From Thermaceae bacterium (GTDB lineage Bacteria > Deinococcota > Deinococci > Deinococcales > Marinithermaceae), in assembly GCA_026989475.1 (NCBI GenBank), contig JALSJG010000256.1:1-8524 (forward strand): a DNA stretch of 8,524 bases. Reading direction: 5' to 3'. Shown in pieces: positions 1 to 6,400 of this stretch. The position numbers and the translations under genes were made by a program. Every line of letters starts with the position of its first letter. Position 1 is the first letter of the stretch. The notes under the pieces were generated by a model, which was not told where the DNA came from, did not search any database, and saw nothing but the letters and a program-made list of their open reading frames with translations.

Positions 1-192
1 GAAAACAGCGTGCTCTTCGACGACGTCGAGGTGGGTCGGCACGCGCGTTTGAAGAACGTCATCGTGGACAAGGAGGTGCGGATCCCGCCCGGGCTCGAGC
101 TCGGCTACGACCTCGAGGCCGACCGCGCCCGGGGTCTTACCGTCACCCCCGGCGGGGTGGTGGTGGTACCCAAGGGGTACGTCTTCGAGTGA
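1..192 (+). CDS. glgC: Glucose-1-phosphate adenylyltransferase (ADP-glucose pyrophosphorylase), C-terminal fragment
   Basis: Only the last 63 residues are present; the frame is open to base 1, so the gene starts upstream of the window. The enzyme makes ADP-glucose from glucose-1-phosphate and ATP, the committing step of bacterial glycogen synthesis in the cytoplasm. What is visible is the end of the C-terminal left-handed beta-helix: hexapeptide-like turns with small hydrophobic residues (SVLFDDVEVG, then VIVDKEVRIPPG), followed by GYDLEADRARG and the closing GGVVVVPKGY. The pattern of a conserved Asp-Lys before a V-x-I-P-P-G turn and a final VVVPKG is characteristic of GlgC in bacteria. The catalytic nucleotidyltransferase domain is not in the window, so GlgC is distinguished from other beta-helix sugar nucleotidyltransferases only by this tail. 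The stop codon overlaps the next gene's GTG start by 4 nt. Confidence 0.85.
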   Translation, partial: ENSVLFDDVEVGRHARLKNVIVDKEVRIPPGLELGYDLEADRARGLTVTPGGVVVVPKGYVFE

Positions 193-587
193 GGCCGGAG
201 GGGGTCTTCGTCTACGGGACCTTGAAGTCCGGCGAGCGGGCGGCGGCCCTTGCCGAGTCGGTGGGCCTGGTGCTCAGGCTGCCGGCGGTGGCCAAGGGGC
301 TTTTGCTCTACGCCCTTCCCGGGGGCTATCCGGCAGCGGTGTTCGGCCCCGGCGAGGTGGTGGGCGAGTTCTTGACCTTTGCGGACCTGAAGGCGGCGCT
401 CCGGGTCCTCGACGCGTACGAGGAGGTGGGCGAGGAGTACCAAAGGCGGGTGCTCGAGGTGCAAACCCCCCTGGGTCCCCGCCTTGCCTGGGTCTACGTC
501 TACCCCGACGAGGCGGCGGTGCGCCGGGCAGGGGGAAGGCGGGTTTTAGGTGGGCGCTGGACGGGATCTCTACCAAAAAAGCCTTAA
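189..587 (+). CDS. Gamma-glutamylcyclotransferase-fold protein (AIG2/YtfP-like)
   Basis: The protein has 132 residues, the usual size for the small bacterial AIG2/YtfP branch of the gamma-glutamylcyclotransferase fold. The diagnostic N-terminal strand-turn VFVYGTLKSGE lies at residues 6-16 and forms the substrate-binding loop in the family. The second hallmark, LDAYEE followed by E-Y-x-R (residues 74-86), carries the Glu that acts as general acid/base in active members (E78 is the best candidate). The family cyclises gamma-glutamyl amines to 5-oxoproline, but many bacterial members have no assigned substrate and none can be inferred here. It begins with GTG overlapping the glgC stop in a GTGA arrangement, implying coupled translation; no strong Shine-Dalgarno sequence is visible. 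It is followed 13 bp later by the phosphatidyltransferase gene. Family assignment is solid; function is open. Confidence 0.84.
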   Translation: MRPEGVFVYGTLKSGERAAALAESVGLVLRLPAVAKGLLLYALPGGYPAAVFGPGEVVGEFLTFADLKAALRVLDAYEEVGEEYQRRVLEVQTPLGPRLAWVYVYPDEAAVRRAGGRRVLGGRWTGSLPKKP

Positions 588-600
588 GCCCAGGGGCGCG

Positions 601-1299
601 ATGGAGTTTTTGAGCGAGCGGGTCTACCGCCCGCTTGCCCACGGGGTCGTCCGCCTCTTGCTCGGGACCCCCGTTCGCCCCGAGCACCTGGTGCTCTTGC
701 AGGGCGTGCTCGGGGCCCTCGCCGCCCTCTTGCTCGCCCGCGGGGCCGATCCCTGGGCCGCGGGCTTGCTGGTCTTCCGGGCGATCCTCGATAACGCCGA
801 CGGCCAGCTCGCCCGGGCCCGGGGCGAGACGAGCCAGCTTGGGCGCTACCTCGATACCGAGGTGGACCTTGTGACCAACCTGCTCCTCTTTCTCGCCCTC
901 GGGTACCGGAGCCAGAGCCCGGGGCTCGCCGTGCTCGGCTTTTTCCTGCTCGTCCTCCTGCTCTCCGCCGACTACGCGGCGAACTCCCCGAAGGACCTCC
1001 CTAAGACCCGGGGCGCGGAGCCCTGGGCGAGCGGGCTCGAGCGCTTCTACCGAGCCTTCTTCGGACCCCAGGACGCCTTCTTCGGGCGGCTTTTCGCCCG
1101 GGGCCTTTCCCCTTGGTACCGCACTTGGCTTGCAAACCTCGGGCTTTCCACCCAGCACACCGTGCTCGCCCTTTGGCTGCTTTTGGGGAAACCCGAGCTT
1201 TACCTCCTTTGGGTCGTGCTCGTCTTTTTGCTCTCGCTTTTTGGGTATCTTTTCCTCGTATGGCGCACCCCATCCCCACCGTCGCCGCCCTCGCGGTGA
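601..1299 (+). CDS. CDP-alcohol phosphatidyltransferase family membrane protein
   Basis: This is an integral membrane enzyme of about 232 residues that would transfer a phospho-alcohol from a CDP-activated donor to an acceptor, normally in phospholipid-headgroup or inositol-phosphate synthesis. The signature D-x2-D-G-x2-A-R-x8-G-x3-D-x3-D is complete: D64, D67, G68, A71, R72, G81, D85 and D89. These Asp residues bind the metal and the CDP pyrophosphate. Hydrophobic stretches at about residues 29-47, 53-63, 92-101, 106-122 and 187-222 are candidate membrane helices. Members act on many alcohols (glycerol-phosphate, inositol-phosphate, serine, others), and nothing here fixes the substrate. I chose ATG at 601 with an AGGGG stretch just upstream; an in-frame GTG at 550 would add 17 polar residues and overlap the preceding gene. 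The Pro/Ser-rich tail (TPSPPSPPSR) comes from the 40 bp shared with the Nudix gene. Confidence 0.85.
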   Translation: MEFLSERVYRPLAHGVVRLLLGTPVRPEHLVLLQGVLGALAALLLARGADPWAAGLLVFRAILDNADGQLARARGETSQLGRYLDTEVDLVTNLLLFLALGYRSQSPGLAVLGFFLLVLLLSADYAANSPKDLPKTRGAEPWASGLERFYRAFFGPQDAFFGRLFARGLSPWYRTWLANLGLSTQHTVLALWLLLGKPELYLLWVVLVFLLSLFGYLFLVWRTPSPPSPPSR

Positions 1300-1673
1300 G
1301 CCCCCGGGGGCGGGTGCTGCTCGTGCGCACCGCGAAGTGGCGGGGGCTTTGGGGCGTTCCCGGCGGGAAGATCGAGTACGGGGAGCGGATGGAGGAGGCG
1401 CTCCTCCGCGAATTCGCCGAGGAGGTGGGGCTTGCCCTTTCCGACGTGCGCTTTGCTTTGCTCCAGGAGATGATCGAGGACCCCGCCTTCCATAAGCCCG
1501 CCCACTTCATCCTGATCAACTACTTCGCCCGGGCGGACTCGGAGGCGGTGCGGCCGAACGAGGAGATCGCCGAGTGGGCCTGGGTTTCGCCCCGGGAGGC
1601 GCTCGGGTACCCCTTGAACGTCTACACCGAGCGGCTCCTCCGGGCCTACGAGGAGGTGCGGCCCTATGGCTAG
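1260..1673 (+). CDS. Nudix hydrolase (MutT-like)
   Basis: A 137-residue single-domain Nudix protein. The Nudix box G-x5-E-x7-R-E-U-x-E-E-x-G-U is perfect, from G36 to L58, with E42, R50, E51, E54 and E55 in place to bind the divalent metal. Before it is the usual strand (RVLLVRT) and the W-G-V-P-G-G turn that opens the box. The family cleaves nucleoside diphosphates linked to another group, giving NMP plus X-phosphate. The substrate is not readable from the sequence. Its position two genes before folE makes dihydroneopterin triphosphate diphosphatase, a NudB-like folate step, a reasonable guess; ADP-ribose or oxidised dNTPs are alternatives. ATG at 1260 is chosen because it immediately precedes the first beta strand; it lies 40 bp inside the preceding gene and has no clear ribosome binding site, so coupling is likely. 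Confidence 0.87.
   Translation: MAHPIPTVAALAVSPRGRVLLVRTAKWRGLWGVPGGKIEYGERMEEALLREFAEEVGLALSDVRFALLQEMIEDPAFHKPAHFILINYFARADSEAVRPNEEIAEWAWVSPREALGYPLNVYTERLLRAYEEVRPYG
1651..1657 (+). promoter_or_regulatory. Strong Shine-Dalgarno for the SDR gene, inside the Nudix gene
   Basis: AGGAGGT lies 8 nt before ATG 1666 and is embedded in the Nudix codons for Glu-Glu-Val. It supports 1666 as the SDR start even though that ATG lies inside the preceding reading frame. Confidence 0.7.
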
Positions 1674-2382
1674 GCGGGCGCTGGTCACCGGCTCGGCCCG
1701 GGGGATCGGCCGGGCGGTGTTGCTCGCCCTCGCCGAGGCGGGGCTTGAGGTCGCCGTGCACTTCCGGAAAAGCCGCAAGGACGCCGAGGCCACCCGGCGA
1801 GAGGCCGAGGCCCGGGGCGTCCGGGCGGTGCTCGTACAGGGCGACGTCGCGCACCCCAAGGGGGCGGCCGCGGTGGTGGAGGCCGCCGCGGGAGCCCTCG
1901 GCGGGCTCGACGTGCTGGTCCATAACGTCGGCGATTACCTCTATAAGCCGATCGAGGAGGTGGGCCCCGGGGAGTGGCGGGAGATCCTCGCCTCCAACCT
2001 CGACTCGGCGTTCTACCTTACCCAGGCGGCGCTTCCCTACCTCAGGGAAGGGGGGGAGGCGAAGCGGGTCGTCTACCTCGGCTACGCCGGGGCCGGGCAG
2101 ATCGCCGCCAAGCCCGCGATCGCGCCCTACTTCATCGCCAAGACCGGGGTGGTGCTGCTTGCCAAGGCCTACGCCCGGCGCTTTGCCGAAGAGGGGATCA
2201 CCTTCAACGTGGTCGCCCCCGGGGTGGCGGAGAACTCGGTTTCGAAGCCGCTTCGGGAGATTCCCATGGGGCGGGTCGCGCGCCTTGAAGAGGTGGCGCG
2301 GGCGGTTTCCTTTTTCGTGGACGAGGCTTCCGGATACCTGACCGGGCAGGTGCTCGAGGTCGCCGGCGGCTGGAACCTGTAG
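1666..2382 (+). CDS. Short-chain dehydrogenase/reductase, possible pteridine-reductase-type enzyme
   Basis: A 238-residue classical-length SDR. It has the nucleotide-binding TGSARGIG (residues 8-15), a basic R34-K35-S36 after the second strand that suggests NADPH, HNVG (86-89) in place of the common NNAG, the structural Asn111, and the catalytic Y155-x3-K159. The catalytic Ser, normally 13 residues before the Tyr, is missing: that position is G142 in a Y-A-G-A-G stretch. Pteridine reductases such as trypanosomatid PTR1 also lack this Ser (they use Asp) and show a similar basic loop after strand 2. With folE starting 11 bp downstream, reduction of a pterin (dihydrofolate, dihydromonapterin or a biopterin-like compound) is a sensible hypothesis. 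FabG-like or sugar/alcohol dehydrogenase roles are less favoured because of the missing Ser and the neighbour. It overlaps the Nudix stop by 8 nt (ATGGCTAG). Confidence 0.84.
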   Translation: MARRALVTGSARGIGRAVLLALAEAGLEVAVHFRKSRKDAEATRREAEARGVRAVLVQGDVAHPKGAAAVVEAAAGALGGLDVLVHNVGDYLYKPIEEVGPGEWREILASNLDSAFYLTQAALPYLREGGEAKRVVYLGYAGAGQIAAKPAIAPYFIAKTGVVLLAKAYARRFAEEGITFNVVAPGVAENSVSKPLREIPMGRVARLEEVARAVSFFVDEASGYLTGQVLEVAGGWNL

Positions 2383-2386
2383 GAGG
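2381..2386 (+). promoter_or_regulatory. Shine-Dalgarno for folE
   Basis: AGGAGG overlaps the TAG stop of the SDR gene and sits 7 nt before ATG 2394. It fixes the folE start and indicates tight coupling of SDR and folE translation. Confidence 0.8.
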
Positions 2387-2393
2387 ACGCGGG

Positions 2394-3005
2394 ATGCCGG
2401 AGAAGAAAGCGGTGGAGCTGGAGGATACCGGGCTCGTCTTCGAGACCGAGCTTGACCTTGGGGGGATGGAACCCCTCGTTCGCCAGTGGCTTGCCTTGAT
2501 CGGAGAGGACCCCGAGCGCGAGGGCCTGCTCGACACCCCGGCGCGGGTCGCCCGGGCCTGGGCCTTCCTCACCCGGGGCTACCGGCAGCGCCTCGAGGAG
2601 GTGGTCAACGACGCCCTCTTCGAGGCCGGGGGTTCGGAGATGGTGGTGGTGAAGGGGATCGAGTTCTACTCGATGTGCGAACACCACCTCCTGCCCTTCT
2701 TTGGCCAGGTGCACATCGGCTATATCCCGAGAAAGAAGGTGCTCGGCCTGTCCAAGTTCGCGCGCATCGTGGAGATGTACGCGAGAAGGCTCCAGATCCA
2801 GGAACGGCTCGCCACCCAGATCGCCGACGCGATCGAGCGGGTGGTCGAGCCCGAGGGGGTGGCGGTGGTGGTGGAGGGGGTGCACCTTTGCATGATGATG
2901 CGGGGCGTCGAAAAGCAGCACTCCGCCGCCACCACCAGCGCCATGCGCGGGATCTTCAAGACCGACGCCAAGACCCGGGAGGAGTTTTTGAGCCTGATCC
3001 GTTAG
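2394..3005 (+). CDS. folE: GTP cyclohydrolase I (type IA)
   Basis: FolE converts GTP to 7,8-dihydroneopterin triphosphate plus formate, the entry step to folate and other pterins, acting in the cytoplasm as a large homomeric toroid. The protein has 203 residues, typical for the bacterial enzyme. The catalytic zinc ligands are visible: C95 and H98 in SMCEHHLLPF, and C166 in HLCMMMRG (residues 164-171). H97 and H164 match the other conserved active-site histidines. Other family marks are the D-T-P-x-R-V motif (47-52), GLSKFARIVEMYARRLQIQE around 118-137, and KQHSAATTSAMRG (174-186). The first 25 or so residues are a variable extension. The start is supported by a strong AGGAGG. Its last 50 bp, including the codons for TREEFLSLIR, overlap the 3' end of the converging lipoprotein gene. 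No U-rich terminator is visible after the stop. Confidence 0.97.
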   Translation: MPEKKAVELEDTGLVFETELDLGGMEPLVRQWLALIGEDPEREGLLDTPARVARAWAFLTRGYRQRLEEVVNDALFEAGGSEMVVVKGIEFYSMCEHHLLPFFGQVHIGYIPRKKVLGLSKFARIVEMYARRLQIQERLATQIADAIERVVEPEGVAVVVEGVHLCMMMRGVEKQHSAATTSAMRGIFKTDAKTREEFLSLIR

Positions 3006-3423
3006 GATCGGGCGGACGGCACTCGGGCGGTACCAGCGCGGGGGCCGGCCCCCCTTGGATCCGGACCTCGAACTCGGCGTCCCCCACCCCCTCGACGTGG
3101 AGCCGGGCGGTGCCGGATACCGCCCCGGCGGGCACCCGTGCCTGTAGGGTGGCGGGATCGCGCTCCCGGGTCAGCTCGACCGGGGCGGGAAGCCCTTCCG
3201 GCAGGATCAGGTAGTTGGTGCCGTTGGACCAGGCTTCGGCGGTGCCGAAGTCGTTTCCTTTGAGGATGAAGAAGTCCCCCGCTCGCAAGGTGCAGCGGGC
3301 GAGCGGGGGCTCGCTATCGAGAATGCGAAGGCTTCCGGTCGTGCGGAAGGTCGGGGACTGGCTGCAGGCGGCCAGTCCCAGCAGGAGCAGGAAAGCCGCT
3401 CCGAGGGTTTTCCTTGGTTTCAT
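2956..3423 (-). CDS. Lipoprotein with an IPT/TIG-like domain, last gene of the surface-export operon
   Basis: A 155-residue predicted lipoprotein. It has basic residues at the N-terminus, a hydrophobic core and the lipobox L-A-A-C with lipidated C20; the next residue is Ser, which in classic diderms favours the outer membrane. Residues about 45-122 look like one IPT/TIG-type immunoglobulin fold: G-D-F-F-I-L-K-G-N-D-F-G, then a gap, then ARVPAGAVSGTARLHV and a final strand FEVRI. C44 and C135 could form a disulfide bracketing this domain. The tail after about residue 125 is Pro/Gly-rich and low in structure; its last 15 codons lie antisense to folE. ATG 3423 overlaps the stop of the upstream barrel gene by 4 nt (ATGA) and has its own AGGAGG. 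The position suggests a partner of the barrel protein: an accessory anchor, periplasmic plug or tip component. I do not recognise a named family. Confidence 0.78.
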   Translation of the reverse strand: MKPRKTLGAAFLLLLGLAACSQSPTFRTTGSLRILDSEPPLARCTLRAGDFFILKGNDFGTAEAWSNGTNYLILPEGLPAPVELTRERDPATLQARVPAGAVSGTARLHVEGVGDAEFEVRIQGGPAPALVPPECRPPDPNGSGSKTPPGSWRRS

Positions 3424-6400
3424 GGTGCTTCCTCCTTTCCGGTGACCACCTCGATGACCGCGGGCTCGAGCGTTCGCCCGTCGGCGATCGGGGTCAGTCG
3501 CAGCGGCCCCGGGCGGTCGGCCCGCACCCGGCCCCGCCAGCGGTAGCCGTCCTCGCTTTGGAGCTCGATCTCCCTTCCGTCCGCCCGCTTGAGGATCAGG
3601 GAACGGGCGCGGAAGCGGAGCTCGACCCGAATCGCGAAGGTCCCCGCTTTGGCCCTCAGGGGCTCGATGCGGTAGGGTTTTCCAGGAACCACGGTGGCGA
3701 AGGCGATGGTTTCGGCCAGCTTGCCGGCTCCCTCGGCCCGGACCTTGAGCGCCAGGGGGCCAGGCCCGATCCCCTCGGGAATCCGCGCCCGACCCTCAAA
3801 GCGCCCTTCCGCCACGGCCTGGAGGGGGACGGTGGTCCCGTTCGGGAACTCCACCCAGACGCGCTCCGCGGTACCGGTGATCAGGGCGCGGATCTCAAGC
3901 TCACCCCCGGCGACCGCGGTGGGCTGGGGGAGATGGGCAAAGACCGAGAGGGTGCCCGGCTCGAAGGTGGTGGCGAGCTTCTTGGGCGGCGGGGCGGCGC
4001 CGAGGGCGAGCTCCTCCGGGTAGCGGCCGGGGGCGAGCGCCACCTCGAGGGGTTCCCCGGTGGCCCGGTAGCGGGGCGGGAGACTCGCGGGATCGGGGGC
4101 AAAGCGCGTGGTTCCCGGCAGCAGTCCACCGATCAGGGCCCGGCCCTCGGCGTCGGCGCGTACCGTTCGGCTTCCGGCTCGTCCCTCGATCCGGATCCCG
4201 GCGTAGGGGATGCCCGGCTCTCCAGGGTCGGGGCGACCGTTGTGGTTGGCGTCGTGGTAGACCCAAACGGCGACCTGCGCCGTTCGGGCCAGGGGGAGGT
4301 CGAGAAGATGCCGCTCGTCCTGGCGTACCTCGACGGTAATCTCCCGGTAGAGGGCGAGATCCGCGGGAAGGTTACCGAGGCGGACGGGGTAGCGGCCGGG
4401 GCGGACCCGGAGCGCGAAGCGTCCCCGGGCGTCGCTCTCCGCCCGGGCCCTTCCCAGCAGGACGCGCACCCCCGCGAGCGGCGCCTCTTCCGGATCCCGC
4501 AGGCCGTTTTGGTTTTCGTCGACGAAGACCTGACCGGACACCAGGCCTTCCCTCCTCCCGCCGAAGGCTCGCACCACCGGATCGGGGGTGGCGAAGCGCT
4601 CCCGGAACCCGAAGGCGAGGCCGAGCTGAAAGCGGTGCTCGAGCTCCCCGCTGCCCTCGCCCAGGCCGTCGCGGTCGAGCAGGGTATACCCGAGGCGAAG
4701 GCCCAGGGGTCCGCCCCCGATCTTTTCCAGGATCAGCCCGGCCCGGAACCGGTCGATGGGGACGGGCTCCTCGCTCCTCTGAAACCCCACGAAGCTCCGT
4801 AGGCCCCCGCCCCAGCGCCGTTCCCAGCTGGCCCGGTAGACCGTGCGCTTTTCCTCGCGGCGGTAGGCGAGCTCGAAGCGGTCGTCCGGCCCCGGTTGCA
4901 GCGCCAGGGTCACCGACCCGGTGAGGGCTGGGTCCCCGACGACGTAGCTGAGACGCGTGGTGAGGCTGTAGGAAAGACTTCTCGCCCCGAGGCTGAAGCG
5001 GAGGGCGTGGGTGGTCTCGCCGGTAGCCCAGCGGTAGCCGAGCCGGTAGCCGAGCCCGAGCTGCACCCGGTTTCCGCCCCCGATACCGGTCAGGTAGTTG
5101 AGGCTGGGGGCGAGCTCGAGCCGCCACGGCTTTTCCGGTTCCCGTACGACCCCCGCGTCCATCTGGAGGACGGAGCCGGGCCCCGGCACCGCCACCGCGG
5201 TGGCGAAGATCCGGTAACGATCGCCCCCGGGATCGGTGCGGTAGTTGAAGGCGCCGCGGATGCCGAAGGGATAGAAGTGCCGCATGCCGCCGGAGAGGCT
5301 CGCGGCGTAGAGGCCGATCTGGGGGGCGAGGGTGAAGCCCGCCACCAGGTTGTGGGCGGGTCCACGCCAGACGAGCTCCGGGCGGGCGGCGAAGACGCCG
5401 CGGTAGGCCCGCTCACCCTGGTCGCCCGCGTACTGGCCGGCGAGCCGCAGCGACCAGCCGCCCCCGAGCGGCCGGACGTGCCGGACGGATAGGCGTTCGC
5501 TGCGCCGCCCCTCGAGGTAGCGGAGCTGCCCCGCAAGCTGCAGGTTGAGTTCCCGTCGGGCGCTGGAGAGGCCGGCGTTGATCAGGAATTCGCGCAGGTC
5601 GTAGCGGGTTAGGGCGCCGAGCTCGTACCGCCAGCTCCCCGGTTGCAAGCTGAAGCCGAGGGAGGCGCGGCGGTCCCCGAGGGTGAGCGCGGTGCGCCAG
5701 CCCTCGCCGCTGAGCTCGGCTTCCAGGCTCCGGGGAGGCTCCGGCCAGATCGCCTCCTCGCTCCTTTCGATCGGGTTGGTCCGGGCTCGGATCGCCGCGA
5801 AATCGGAGAGCTCGCCCTCCAGGTGGGGAGCAAGCCCGTAGTCGAATCGCCAGCCCGAGAGCCGACCCTCCTTGAGCCCCACCCCGAGGCCCACGCTGCC
5901 CGAGAGCCGGAAGCGCAGGGTGGGCTCGCCATCGCCGGCGATCCCGCCCCCGGGCGGTGACCAGCGGGTCAGCGTGCGGGCGCGGGCGATCGGTCCGTAG
6001 CGGGATCGGGCCTCGACCCAGGTGGACATCTGGTAGCCCGGGGAGATGCGTTCCTCGGGCCGGAGCCCGAGGCGCAGGGTGGCGTAGGCGGTCTCCCCGG
6101 GCTCGAGCTCGAGCACCGCCGGCTCGATCACCGCGAGCCCCGTGTTCGCCCGGGCCCGGAGCTCCACCCGGTCGGTCCGGTTGCCGCGGTTGGTGACCGT
6201 GACCCGGATCGCCACCGGCTCCCCCACGACCCCCTCGGTCTCCGGTTCCACGTGGAGGGCGAGGGCGGGGCGGTGGAGCACGGTGACCCGCCCCTCGGCC
6301 GGGAGGCACCCGCTTCCCTCGGGGCAGAAGCGGAGGATCACGGGATAGGACCGGCCCGCGAGGGCAGTCTCCGGTACCCGGAGGGTGACCACCACCGGCG

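Noticed and set aside
550..600. Upstream GTG start for the phosphatidyltransferase
   Set aside because: It adds 17 polar residues with no family support and overlaps the preceding gene; ATG 601 begins just before the expected N-terminal helix. Not fully excluded.
274..1158. 294-codon open frame on the minus strand
   Set aside because: Antisense to the gamma-glutamylcyclotransferase-like and phosphatidyltransferase genes, both of which have clear family motifs. The product is Arg/Pro/Gly-rich with no structure.
1200..1859. 219-codon minus-strand frame across the Nudix and SDR genes
   Set aside because: Compositional shadow of two genes with complete catalytic motifs.
3040..3053. Perfect palindrome GGGGGCCGGCCCCC, possible folE terminator
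   Set aside because: The hairpin would have only about 5 bp with no U-run, and it is inside the lipoprotein coding region. It is likely chance in GC-rich sequence.
3414..4802. 462-codon open frame on the plus strand
   Set aside because: It lies wholly antisense to the barrel gene, has low-complexity Gly/Pro/Arg/Glu composition, no domain and no ribosome binding site. Such shadows are normal in very GC-rich DNA.
5029..5060. Short tandem repeat around GTAGCCG-AGCCG
   Set aside because: It encodes repeated L-G-Y-R in adjacent barrel strands; two imperfect copies within coding sequence do not make a separate element.
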